64,000 nt of DNA from Amyloporia xantha (taxonomy: Eukaryota; Basidiomycota; Agaricomycetes; Polyporales; Adustoporiaceae), in contig JAYKKR010000001.1 in the NCBI GenBank assembly GCA_036971615.1, positions 4,464,001-4,528,000 of the forward strand, given 5' to 3'. The position numbers were made by a program, and so were the translations under genes. The notes under the pieces were generated by a model. That model saw only the letters and a program-made list of their open reading frames with translations. It ran no database searches and was not told the DNA's origin. The stretch's first letter is position 1. The number at the start of each line of letters is the position of its first letter. This document shows positions 1 through 10,985 of this stretch, one piece after another.

Positions 1-66
1 TTTTCGGACTTTTGGATCAAACATTTTGGGTCTGGGACCCACATTTTCGGACTTTAGGGATCAAAG
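1..66. repeat. Two copies of a ~22-bp direct repeat at the window edge
   Basis: A ~22-bp unit beginning TTTTCGGACTTT and ending GATCAAA occurs at positions 1-22 and again at about 44-66, a period of about 43 bp. The two copies differ by one or two bases. The array may continue beyond the left edge of the window. No function is visible. Confidence 0.6.
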
Positions 67-275
67 CTCTGTGGGGGTTCGCCGGGGTCCTGATCGACCA
101 GACGCCAGACGTGGCAGGACCCCGATCGCAATTGAGAGACCGGAATCACCTCTCGAGTTCCCGGGTCCAACTACGTTGCATCCCAAAAAACTCCCCGACG
201 AGTTCTTCTTGCGTTCAGTCTCTGCAACCAAGTATTCACGACCCCAAGCGTACTTCTCATTCACACTAGACTTCC

Positions 276-506
276 ATGGCTCGACGCTCCGCACCTCCCG
301 GCTCTGGCCCCGCATACTACTCTGGTGCGCCTCCGCGGCGCGCCCTCGGTGACCCCAACGAGTCTGCCTTCTCTGCCTTCATGCGCGAGGAGGTGTGGGC
401 GCCCGAAAAACTTCCCGGAAATCTCAGCATCTTGACGGGCGTCGCGGTTTTCTTTGGTGGGATTGCTGCCATGCGGACGTGGGGCGAGATGATGATTCCA
501 GCATGA
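276..506 (+). CDS. TOM6: Small tail-anchored protein, TOM6-like mitochondrial import subunit
   Basis: Single-exon gene of 76 codons. The N-terminus is polar and rich in Pro, Arg and Ser. Then come an amphipathic stretch (about residues 30-45, FMREEVWAPEKLPGN) and one hydrophobic segment (about 50-65) ending in WGEMMIPA. A short cytosolic part, a single transmembrane helix and a W-x-[ED]-x-[LM]-x-P end fit fungal Tom6, which stabilises the outer-membrane TOM channel. The ATG lies in a good context (tccATGGc). The family is short and divergent, so the assignment rests on layout and the C-terminal motif only. Another small outer-membrane protein such as Tom5 or Tom7 is possible. Downstream sequence to 1140 looks like 3' UTR and the MRH4 promoter. 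Confidence 0.55.
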   Translation: MARRSAPPGSGPAYYSGAPPRRALGDPNESAFSAFMREEVWAPEKLPGNLSILTGVAVFFGGIAAMRTWGEMMIPA

Positions 507-1140
507 GCGGTCGGACATGGACAGGGGCGGAAGTTGAGGTCGAGGAGCGCTTGAAAGAAGTGGACACGACCCGTATTTGGAGGAACGTGGAACAGCCAGG
601 ACAGTCTGGAGGATAGAGAAGTGTTTGATGCTGGGTGCTAGAGCGGTCCGCATTGACTTCCACCCAGGTAAGTGACTAAATATGCAAACCGGCTTCTTGA
701 CCCTGTCATTTTTCTGTTTCGTCGATTATCATATAGGAAACATGCTGACATACATGTTTCTTGTGTAGCTTACCATAGGTCGCAGACCAATCGCTGCTCG
801 AACGGGTACCTACGGTTGTTCTCCCCAATTGCACTCGTGTCTCTCGCCACTTATACTTCTACTCAATATACTCGTCTCGTCTTATTCTCATTCCTCCGCA
901 AATTCAGAATGTCATGCAGTTTCTGAATTCTCGCCAGTACAACTTGTGTTACGAGTCCCTGTAGTGCTAGGGTTAGGGTTATGTAAATAGATCACCATAC
1001 TATCACCATTTTCTCTTGCCAGCGCTTGTACTTTGTGTATTCCTCACTCTTCGACCATCTGGACACACACGTTGAGTGTGCATACCACTCTCTCTGTAGC
1101 AGAAGGCGGAGGTAGTTCCTTAAGCGGAGTTGGGTAGCAT
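507..1140. other. Intergenic region with a telomere-like motif
   Basis: I see no gene here. It holds the TOM6-like 3' flank and the MRH4 promoter. At 968-982 there are about two units of the telomeric hexamer (CTAGGGTTAGGGTTA). In fungi and plants such telo-box motifs occur in promoters of housekeeping genes, so this may be regulatory rather than a telomere relic. Confidence 0.5.
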
Positions 1141-3594
1141 ATGTCGCTCCTCGCATCGTCTAGGTCTGCAGTCCGGCATCGACCTCTTCTACCTCAGGAA
1201 CTCTGGGTTTCTTGCTTCCACACATCTAGTGTGTCATCGTCTCCAAGTTCAACAAGCCGAAGAGATTCTAAACGAGGCGCCTCTAAAAAGCCTACGTCGT
1301 CGAGTAGGTTATGCTTTGCATGCATCCTCATATTCGCATTTCAGCAGGACTAACACTCTTCTCATATGTTTAGCCTCGCCGTCACGGAGGCGTCTCGTCA
1401 AAGATCTGACACCTCGCTCCTCCTCCAAGCACTCATCTGGGAGACTGGTGGTTGCTCCTCGTGTCAGTGAACCTTTGACGCGTGACAGCGCCCCTCACAC
1501 GGAAGTTCGCGATAGATGGAAGGAGTACGCAGAACGAAAGGAAGCTGCCCGCGAGATCGTGACCCGAAAGCGTGAACGACAAGAGGGCCGTCAAGAGAGG
1601 CGACAAGGCAGATGGCAGACCGAAACCCCGAGGGCGCCGTCCTCATCACCGAGGGACAAGCCGTACAAGGAGAGGACTCATGCAGTGCATGACTCGGAGT
1701 TGCCCAACTACGATCGGCCTTGGAGGACGGCAAAGGATGGGCTCGAGAAGCAGAAACATGGGGAGGAGAATTTTGGCGTGGTACAAGACATGGCTACACC
1801 GGCCCCTGCACCTGCTGAGAGGACTCGGAGACCGCAAATTTTCAACCCTCTCAGCGACGAGTTCGAAACATCTGTCCGAGCGGTGTCTACACGCGAGCTT
1901 CCCACTCAATTCACCTCTCCGCCGTTGATGGAGGGCCTGCTGACATCCGTGCTCGATGTCCTGGGTCCGAAGGCGCGACCAACTCCTATACAAGCCCTGT
2001 CCCTAAAGCATCTCTTCAAACGTCCGCTCCCTGAGCTCCAAACAACCCCAAAATCAGATGGAGACGTGTCTCCGTCTATGGATTCCGCGGAGCAATGGCA
2101 GCAATGTCTTCTGGCATCAGAGACAGGCTCGGGCAAATCCATGGCATACCTGCTACCCATGCTTCAGGACCTCAAGCTCTCTGAACTCCGCCCAGGCTCA
2201 TCCCCTTCCGTACAATCGCCCGGCTCTCGTCTTCCCTTGAATCCACGGGCTCTTGTTCTTGCGCCGACGCACGAGCTATCTCGCCAGCTCTCGGGTTTTG
2301 CTAAGGCACTTCTGCACGGGATTAAACTGCGTGTGATGTGCGCATCACAGGCGAATTTGCCGAGTGTATCGAAGCGGAACGTGACGGCATCGAAGATGGC
2401 AAAGGACTTCGACAGTCTCGTGGACTCCGATGGCGATGGCGACAGTGCTACACCAGGTCTGGAGGCGATGGATGTGAAGAAGGCGGGTCATCCTGTCGAC
2501 GTCGTGGTGGCGACACCGGCGAAGCTTCTGGAATTGGTAAAGGGCCGGGGCTGGAACTATGAGCAGCTGAAGATAGAAGATACGTGGGACGTGGATGAGA
2601 ACGGGAAGAGGGTGAAGCCTAGGAAAGTGACAGTCGGCAAGCCAGAGATGGGTCTTGAGCGTGTCGAGTGGGTTATTGTCGACGAAGCAGATGTCCTCTT
2701 CGGTCAGTTTTCGCTACCGGAATATATGGGGCGGGCGAACTCATAATACTATTTCTAGATCCCGACTTCCAGGAGGATACCAAGGTTATACTCTCTGCTA
2801 TAAGCGAAGCTCGCGGTTACAAGCCTGAGAACCTCGCTTCAAAGGTCACACCCGACCCATCCGCGCCGACACCACTGAACTACCCTTTCAATTTCGTCTT
2901 GAGCACTGCTACCATCCCGTCTGCCCTTGCATGGTACCTCGATACCTACCATCCCAGTCTCATCCGTCTCGCTTCCCCCAAGCTGCATCACCTTCCTTCC
3001 ACGCTAAAGACCGAGTACTCCAGCTGGACAGGCGGCAACCGCAATGCAGATATCGAGCGACGTCTCCGCCGCGTCTGGCATGAGGACATGCTGAGCGGAC
3101 CGGGACGCAGATCGAAGATCCTCGTGTTCTGCAACAAGAGCACAAAAGTCGAGGACTTGGGGAAATATCTAAAGGAGAAGGGGATTGCGAACGTGGCGCT
3201 TACCAGCACGAGCGATGCGAGAAAGCGAGGCTCGAATCACCACTTGGACGGATTTTTGAGGCAGCGAGAACGCACCGCTGTAGCTGCCGATAGTACCGAA
3301 CTGTCTGCAGAGACTGCCGAGTCTGGCCCTGATACAACCTCGGACGACGTCAGCGAGCATCCCCATGTGATGATCACGACCTCACTGCTCTCTCGTGGAC
3401 TAGACTTCGCCCCAGAAATCAAGCACGTCTTCATCGTAGACGAGCCTCGCAACATGGTCGACTTTCTCCACCGTGCAGGCCGCTCAGGGCGAGCGGGAGA
3501 GCAGGGCAAAGTGGTTGTATTTGGAAAGACAAAAGGGCGGGGATCGAGCAAGGCTAAAGACATGAGGAAGAAGGTCGGAGCCTTACTTGCCTAA
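1141..3594 (+). CDS. MRH4: Mitochondrial DEAD-box RNA helicase, MRH4-like
   Basis: Exons 1141-1303, 1374-2702 and 2759-3594 give 775 aa. The first ~40 residues are rich in Ser, Arg and hydroxyl residues and contain FHTSS, a typical mitochondrial presequence. This is why the ATG at 1141 was chosen over an upstream frame. The helicase core follows: a Q-motif-like PTPIQ, motif I ETGSGKS (~305), Ia PTHELSRQ, Ib ATPAK, motif II DEAD (~490), motif III STAT, motif V SRGLDF and motif VI HRAGRSGRAG (~735). Mrh4 is required for assembly of the mitochondrial large ribosomal subunit in yeast. The two introns join in phase; the second lies directly after DEADVLF. The exact orthology (MRH4 versus another mitochondrial DEAD protein) is inferred; the DEAD-box family is certain. 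Confidence 0.88.
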
Positions 3595-4041
3595 ATAGCT
3601 GCTTGCATGGGGAAGTATATATACAGGATTTGAGTATAATCGATATCGGCTAATGAAATCACCCTGCTCTATTTCTGTGTCTCGACCGAATTCCAGTCGT
3701 CTGTAAAAGAATTCGTTCAGGATGATAATTGCTCAAGGCTATGCTTTCCAGTGAGTACGCCTGCTAATCTATCTGTTCTTTTTCCCTTTAGAGTCAAACT
3801 TATTACAAGGTCACTCGCCTATCGTTCATCATTTTAAGTACTCGTGCGGTGCGGAGACCCTTCGAGCTGACGTTACTTTCTAGTTGGCCAAGACGGGGAT
3901 GAACTGATAATTTTTAAAAGAACATACACCACTGGTCAGAAAATAAGACGGGACACGAAGATAATAATGACGTTGCATACACATCACGACAACCTTCATA
4001 CTTTAATCAGCAAAAGGACGAAATGTACATATGCTCGACAC
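3595..4041. other. Convergent intergenic region
   Basis: This separates the 3' ends of MRH4 (+) and the first PPOX gene (-). It is AT-richer than its flanks. I see no coding or RNA feature. Confidence 0.5.
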
Positions 4042-5070
4042 CTAGAGAACGCCCGCAAGTTTCGCATACACTGCAGCGACACACAGGCCCATCGAGAATG
4101 CCATCACTAGTTTCACGGTCTCCGTGCTACTACGCTTCCCGAATATGGCGGGTGGGGTACCGACAGCAACCTTAGCAGTATTACCCCACTCCCCGTGTGA
4201 GGATGCGTGTACCGGGGTCACACCGGAGACATGTGCTCTTGTCATCGCGGGAAGTCCGTCCATGCTTGTAAGGTTCTCTTTGATCCAAAATGCCTTGAGG
4301 CCTTTCTCAGACACCGGTACCTCTCCTTCTGCAGACGGGGGATTGGATCCTTCGAATTCTTGATCGACTTTTTCGAGCATAGCGCCCACGTTGAGCAGCA
4401 ATGGACGATGCGCGGTGAAGGTATAATTGGGAACACCATAGCCGCATGACTGGATGGTCCGTATTGTGTTGGTTGTCCATGGTGAGTAGAGCAAGTGGGA
4501 TGCAGAACATGATAAGACGCACTGTCCCGACTTTGTGCACGTCAATGACTACCGCACAACGCGAACCGGGGCGACGCTTCTCTGGAGGAAGGAGCGCGTC
4601 ATACTCAGGCGTGCCGAACTCATATGCAGTGCCTATCCCGGTATCAATTACGACTTTCATTTCATTTCCTAAAATCCAGGCTGACACGTACCGCGTCCAA
4701 ACATTCTCAAGATCCGGGGCGGTCCCTCAAACGCAGAGAACATGATTGTAACTCGCCCGTTGCCCGGCTCTTTTAGATGCGCCATGGTCTCACTCCCTGT
4801 CCTCGACCAACGGTCCCAGACATCGCATCGATCCCGTCAGCACATGATAAAAGTATAGAAAGCCACCGACGACCGAAATGCACCGCTGCCCGTGAAGTCC
4901 TCGTACCATACTCGGTTCTGGCTCTCCACATGGAATGCTCCCTTGAGCCCCTTCGGGGACACATTCACATGGCCTTCTCCACCCAACGGTGCGGAAGCAA
5001 CCCAGAACATCTGTTGTGCTACAATCCAATTGATCATATCCTGGGGTATGGAATCATAAAATTTGCCCAT
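4042..5070 (-). CDS. PPOX-family FMN-binding split-barrel protein, copy 1
   Basis: Minus-strand exons 5070-4884, 4796-4692, 4632-4523 and 4449-4042 give 269 aa. The N-terminal part carries the fungal PNPOx-like signatures MGKFYD, QMFWVASAPL, GHVNVSPKG and VWYEDFTGSG. Next come ETMAHLKEPGNGR, FEGPPRILR and SCGYGVPNY, the usual order in fungal 'pyridoxamine phosphate oxidase family' proteins related to yeast YLR456W/YPR172W. The C-terminus adds a hydrophobic segment (about the last 20 residues), suggesting membrane anchoring. The true substrate is unknown; these proteins lack evidence of real PNP oxidase activity. It is a tandem duplicate of the gene at 5850-6849: all three introns fall at the same codons and phases, and exons 1-3 have the same lengths (187, 105 and 110 nt). 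Confidence 0.85.
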
Positions 5071-5849
5071 GGCGGGTGTGCAAGTATCCTACGATGCGGG
5101 GATATGGGGATGGAAGCTAGTCTTAGCTAGAGTCAACATTAAGCTTCCAGCTATTAATATAGACTCCTGCGGTGACAATGTTCTCTGCAGCCGATGCCAT
5201 GGTTCCACGTCTGGGCGTTAACGGCTGGAATATATTGATCATAAGAATTCCTGCCATACAGAAACTGTCAGGAAGTGCAAAAGTGGACCTCCCTCTGGCA
5301 CAGGAAACCTCTCATATCGACGGTTTTCCCAGACATTCGTTGTGTCTACTGTACGTCGAAGAAAATCAGGACATGCGACACTAATTATGAGAGGACTACG
5401 AACGTTAACGCTTAGTCGATCATGGATAGTTGACGCGTCAGATCGGCAGCCCTTGCATGTGATTCTGGAGAGGCGCAGTCCCTGCGGAGACGATAATAAC
5501 GCTCTACAATGCTAGAAATAATTGAATGGCTCCTCGGAATGAAGCAGGATTAGTTCTCTATCATCGACCGGATGTCACATGAAGGCTGATACTAAGGGAC
5601 CAGGTATTCCCAGGCCTTATTTTCCTGGACAATCATAAAAGTCTCAGTCTCAACGATAGGAAGCAAAGAAATTACATCCTGTCTAATAATTCACTAACGA
5701 GCATACACGAATGGTCAGAACGCACAGTAAGAAAAGGCTACAACAACACTTGCATCGTATACAAACCTACACGTCAACTTACATAGTATCATGTGCTCCC
5801 AATCATCAGCCTCACAAGAGCTTCAGAGGCTGCACCGCACACCGTAGAC
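5071..5849. other. Spacer between the tandem PPOX genes
   Basis: No gene was recognised. It contains the promoter of copy 1 and the 3' flank of copy 2. It has no clear repeat of the duplicated unit beyond the coding regions. Confidence 0.45.
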
Positions 5850-6849
5850 CTAAGCAATACCCGCGAGCTTGACATACACCGCAGCGACACCCAGACCCAC
5901 CGAGAAGGCGACGAGCAACCGAGCGGTCTCCGCATTGCCACGCTTTCCCGCGAGCATGGTGCCCGCAGCCGCGTTGCTGCTGCCTCTTCCCCACTCTCCA
6001 TCAGGTGGTGCATGCTTCGGCACCGCGCTCGACATATGTGCGCCCTTCATTGCCGGAAGCCCGTCCATGCTCTTGAGGTTCTCCTTGATCCAATAGGCCT
6101 TGAGGCCCTTGTCGGCGATCTGCGGCCCCGGAGAAGCAGACGGGGAACGCGAGGCTTCGAATTCCTGGTCAGCTGACTCGAGCTTGGCGGACCAGTCGAG
6201 GAGCGTCGGCCGGTGTGCGGTGAATGCATAATTGGGTACGCCGTAGCCGCACGACTGTACGGTTGTCCTCCATGAGTATAACGACAGCGTGTGACATGGC
6301 AGGATGGATACCCACCGTTCCGACTTTGTGCACGTCGATGACGACCGCACAGCGCGAACCTGGGCGACGCTTTTCGGGAGGAAGGAGCGCGTCGTATTCA
6401 GGCGTGCCGAACTCGTACACGGTGCCTACCACACGACCCCTGAGTCAAGCCGCTCGGTTTACGAACACTGAGGAACGGATGCGCACCTCGTCCAAACATT
6501 CTCAGAATCCGTGGCGGACCCTCAAACGCACAGAACATGATTGTAATCCGCCCATTACCCGGCTCTCTCAGATGCGCCATCGTCTCACTGCCTGCATAGC
6601 GAATGCCCACAATCAGTTTGTCTATCATTAGACTTCAGCACAGTGCTCATGACAGGACGCACCGCTTCCCGTAAAGTCCTCGTACCATACCCGATTCTCA
6701 CTCTCCACATGGAACGTCCCCCTCATTCCCTTGGGCGACAGGTTCACATGGCCCTCCCCGCCCAGCGGCGCGGACGCGACCCAGAACATCTGCTGTGCGT
6801 CAATCCATTTAACGAGACTCTCGGGGATCACGTCGTAGAATTTGCCCAT
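5850..6849 (-). CDS. PPOX-family FMN-binding split-barrel protein, copy 2
   Basis: Minus-strand exons 6849-6663, 6591-6487, 6425-6316 and 6254-5850 give 268 aa. It has the same domain order as copy 1: MGKFYDVIP, QMFWVASAPLGGEGHVNLSPKG, YEDFTGSGSETMAHLREPGNGR, FEGPPRILRMFGRG, GTPEYDALLPPEKRRPGSR and VGTSCGYGVPNY. It ends in a linker rich in Ser and Pro and a C-terminal hydrophobic helix. Introns are in the same positions and phases as in copy 1, while intron sequences have diverged strongly. The duplication is therefore not recent, or it has been under coding constraint. Function is inferred only from the family (flavin-dependent split barrel). Confidence 0.85.
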
Positions 6850-7536
6850 GGTGAGATGCGAAAGCCGATGGGCTAGGGAGATAGTTATATGTGTGCAGAG
6901 TGCGGGCCCGGGGTAGTCCGATAATAGTGGGCGACCTCGGGAGAAGTCTTCACCTCCCCTGCTGAATGCTGGTCGTGCAATTTAGATCAATTGTGTTATA
7001 CACAGTCACATAATATATACGCCGGAATCTTGAGATAGCGCGCTATCGGTGTGAGAAAACTGAAAGCGAGTGAGTCATAAGAACACATGTTGGCCAGGAG
7101 GTTGAGAAGAGCGCTATGTTCTTCGACAGGATGACCTCTTGCAGCAGCCACCAATTAGCGCACTCTGCTAAATTGCGAAAGTGATTGTCCAACCCGAGTT
7201 GCGTGGTAGACAGGAAGTCGAAGGCCCGGGATGTACGGCAATGATAAGAGGGTGACCACAGACCGTGAACTGCGGACTTATACATTTTCCTTATGTGGAA
7301 GGTATCCTCATAATTGGTCGTCCATCAACTCAAATTCAAATAGGATTCGAAGTGCCCTGATGTACACTCGTCGACTTTGATCTTGAACTGACTGTGTGGT
7401 GTGATTTAAATGCAGTATTCCCCCCGCTGTCGCCTCCGTTCGGCTCATATGCATGCGCAAAAAGACAAAAAAGTCGGTATTTTCTCGGACATTGTACGAC
7501 ATTGTACTTGATGTGCTTAACATCATCATGCGTCCT

Positions 7537-7562
7537 CAGGAATCAGGAATCAGGAATCAGGA
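7537..7562. repeat. 7-bp tandem repeat (AATCAGG)
   Basis: The heptamer AATCAGG is repeated about 3.5 times in a row. It is a plain microsatellite-like repeat in non-coding DNA. Confidence 0.75.
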
Positions 7563-8111
7563 CCTCAGCGCTGCAGTGGTCCATCTCCGTCACCCATTCG
7601 GATCAAGTAGCCGCCCGGTATCCCACCTGTCTAGTACAATCCACCAGGCCTCAGCGCTCCGATTCAGAACGCCTCACTTTGTTCTAGCGAAGAGAGTCGT
7701 GGTGATAGATCGGAACATTACTCAGTCCACGTGAACGAGGACAGTGCAAGGCCAGCGTTTCGCCATTCGTGAGCTACGAGACCACTCACCGCGGTCGGGA
7801 TCTGTTGTTCGAAAACTGAACTCCTTCCTAACATTTTCCGTCGCTGATAACATTATCCAAAGAAGGACAATCTATTGATTCTGGGTCCGAACATAGGTTG
7901 ACTGGCCAATCAGAGGCCGTTCTTCAGGATGTTCAAATTCCGAAAACACCAAAAGTCTGTAGTCAGAAAATGACTTCCCTATCGGAAAATGTCTGAGAGA
8001 TGTCCGCCCGTCGAACATCTCATCTAGCCCGCGGTGACTCCCTAATACACTAGGGATTGTGCTGCAGCTTGAGATGACGCTCTTACTATACATGGCTCTG
8101 AGCTAATAAGC

Positions 8112-8181
8112 AGCGCGATGTAATTGACTCCATTGAGTGGCACGAAGACGAAAACTCATACACGGCCAATTACATCGCGCT
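8112..8181. repeat. 15-bp perfect inverted repeat with 40-nt spacer
   Basis: AGCGCGATGTAATTG at 8112-8126 is the exact reverse complement of the sequence at 8167-8181. It could form a hairpin or be the ends of a very short non-autonomous element. No target-site duplication is obvious. It lies about 260 bp beyond the stop codon of the FAS1 gene. Confidence 0.6.
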
Positions 8182-8437
8182 TTAATATTATTATCAGTTC
8201 TACCAACCTCTTTCAACATCGGTAAACTTGATTAATACACTACACCTGCAAATATGCGATTCCACATCCATTTATTCTAAAGTGATCATCCACAATACGT
8301 TTACGTTTACTAATAATGAAGGGACAAAACATGCTATAGGAATACAAAGGATACACAAACTCAGAATATTCAACGATCTACTAACTGTTCTGATAGCTTA
8401 GACATTCTCACATCCATCGATACTCCTCCTGTCTACC

Positions 8438-9918
8438 TCACGCGAACGTCAACAGTCCGCCGGCGACGATGCCCACCGCCGTCAACCCTGCAGCGATTAT
8501 CTGTGTCGCATTTGGACCGGAAAATAGCCCCGCTGCCGAACTTTTCTTCGACTTCGAGTGCGACGTCTGACTCGGGGAAGCCCCAGAGCCCGATGCGAGA
8601 CTGGCAGTCTGGGTATATCCGATTGGGCGCGTTTCAGTCGTGCTGTGTGCAGCGGCAGATGTCGCAGATGCGGCACTACAAATGATTACGCTCTCGCATA
8701 AGAACCAATGCATGCAGAGCGGGCGAGTTGAGACTTACGCCGAGCTTGCCGCACTTGGATCCTCATTCGTGTTGACCAGCACCTGATTGATGACATGGAC
8801 GACGCCATTTCGCAGGAGAACGTCCGGCTGGACGATGAGCGCAGTTGTGCTACCGCTGGTGACGTACTGACCGGTCTCGTTCATGTGGAACGAGAGCGTC
8901 TCGCCGGCAGCAGAGGTGAACGTCTCACCAACGAGCTCGGGCGAATACACACTTGTCCCATTGATCAACTATAGCGCAGGTAGTGAGTCAGAGTTTGAGA
9001 ATAGGACAACAGATGGATTTTACGCACGTGGTTGCTCAACAGAATCTGGAGAGCTGTCATGTTGTTTTCCAAGCTCGACTGGGTGCTTTGCATCGACTCG
9101 AAAGCAGATGTGTTCGGCGCGAATAGAGTGAAGCCATGCAGGCCATCGTTGATGATATCAAGCAAGGAGTCGTCATTTGTCGAGTCCGACCTTGCATCGT
9201 AGTATGGTATGCTGACATTGCTGAGAGTCGACTCGAGGGCGGTGAAGGATGAATTATCCATCGGCATAGTGTTGGAGAACGACTCAGGATACTCGAGTAA
9301 GGAGTTGATGACATTGATAGTGACATTGCCGTAGGAGGTGGTGTTCACGACGGCGGTGTCGTTACTACAGAAGCGAATCAGCATGGCATGGCGCTTGTGT
9401 ATCAAGTTCTAAACGGTACGTACCTTTGATTGAGAATATAGGTCTTTCCGTTACGCATAGCCCAGGCGATGACTTGGCTCTTGTTACCTTCAAGCAGTAC
9501 ATAGGTAGAATCGTTGAGGAAAGTACGACCGAGGGTGACGTTAGGGTAGTTTGTCTGGACGCCACTGAAGTTCCCACTGACGACGTGGTACGCGAAGATG
9601 TCGGTCGGGTTATCGGTCAGGTTCGATGGTGCATTAGAGACTAAGGAGGACTGTGAGGAGCCTGACAAGGCGAATGAACTAGTCAAACTCACATGCATCG
9701 TTGTTCGGGGCAAACAGAACGTAGGGATCGCCGTTGGACACGGTGTCGAGGAGAAACTTGCCTTGGCTGCTCTGGTTGAGCTGAGACGCAAGCCCTGCTA
9801 AAGATGAGCAGCCAGAGTTGTCAAGAGCATTCAGGAGACCCTGGATGAAGGTCATGTTCTGTGCAAAGACAGAGGGCACGATGGCCAGGAGGACATATGG
9901 GAGAAGAGCGAACTTCAT
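8438..9918 (-). CDS. GPI-anchored fasciclin (FAS1) domain protein
   Basis: Minus-strand exons 9918-9693, 9640-9424, 9364-9028, 8968-8739 and 8675-8438 give 415 aa. Residues 1-19 form a clear signal peptide ending SVFAQ. Two FAS1 repeats follow. The first contains LFAPNNDAF (restored across intron 1), the second FTLFAPNTSAF and NGVVHVINQVL, the classic H1 and H2 boxes. N-glycosylation sequons are frequent. A linker rich in Ser, Thr and Ala precedes a C-terminal hydrophobic tail (GIVAGGLLTFA), typical of a GPI-addition signal. Such proteins sit at the outer plasma membrane or cell wall and act in adhesion. A TATA box lies about 80 bp upstream of the start. Confidence 0.9.
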
Positions 9919-9998
9919 GGTCGTCAGGCTCGTCAGAGAGGGCCGTCGTGGGTGGTTCGTGGGGAGAAGGAAAGAACAAACATGGCATAGGTTGGTGG

Positions 9999-10006
9999 TT
10001 TATATA
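9999..10006 (-). promoter_or_regulatory. TATA box of the FAS1 gene
   Basis: TATATAAA on the minus strand, 81-88 bp upstream of the FAS1 start codon, with a pyrimidine-rich leader between them. The position fits a fungal core promoter. Confidence 0.55.
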
Positions 10007-10009
10007 CTG

Positions 10010-10985
10010 TGGCAAGACTCTTCTCCGTCTTCTGAACGTGGATCCAATTCCAGGAAAGGAAACTGTGTGGCCGAATTGAGGAGAATGTCCACTTTGCGAC
10101 GAACTTGTGCTAAATATAGCAGGGGTATACTGTGCATGATTCGTGCGCGGGGTGACAGGTGTCGACGGCAGAACAAACAGTGTCATGCCAGTGCCCCCAT
10201 TTTTCACAGCCCCCGAGAAACCTGTCAGTACGATCCTAGCCGCACTAGTCTTGGCTTGTGTTCCAGAGAGAATCACCAGCGGCATCTGACCTCAGGCCTC
10301 AGGCCTTACGGACGTGCTGCCGCTCATATCTGTTGTAAGCTTCTACCCATGAAGCCCTACAAAAACAGAGACTGTTTACCTCGGAATTCGCTATTTTATT
10401 CCTGCCCATTCTGACATGTCCTCCAGTATCTGGGTGGAGTTCAATTGAAGTCGGACGTCTCCCGTTGACGGAAGCCTGGATCGACACCTTGGCAGACTTC
10501 TTCGGCCGCATCACTTGACATTGACAAGTCTTCCATAACTATAGAGGCATCTTTTCGACGCTTCGACGCGAATACGACGGCTTTGTCATGATGACTCGCT
10601 CGATTCTTCAATATAATGAGTCATGTGCATGATATCTCGCGTGTAGAGAAAGGTTTACTGACATGACAATGCGATATGTGTTGGAAACAAACCCCTCATA
10701 CTGACAGTAGCGCAGTCTGTTGTATAGATATCATCGACATCGCCGTGAAGCCATCCGTTAACGCAGTTGGACAGAACGTCAAAATTGAACTAGAGCACTT
10801 GCCAAATCAGGATGTGGCAAAACATCTCTTCGTACAAGCGCTCATTGTGTTCGACCAAACATACTGCTGGCGCTTAGGAAACCTCTACATAGCCTGGGAG
10901 GAGTCCTCCCTCTGCTCACTACAAATAACCCATCATACACAACACGACGGCTATACATACGGGTGTCTGATCTGGTCCTGCAGCT
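10010..10985. other. Divergent intergenic region FAS1 / MFAP1
   Basis: This is shared upstream DNA of two divergently transcribed genes. I saw no additional gene, RNA or strong repeat. Confidence 0.45.

Larger units (their letters stand above)
6850..8437. other. Long intergenic region, no gene recognised
   Basis: Several short ORFs exist, but none has splice support or recognisable sequence. Visible structure is limited to a short 7-bp tandem repeat (7537-7562) and a 15-bp inverted repeat (8112-8181), listed separately. Confidence 0.4.
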
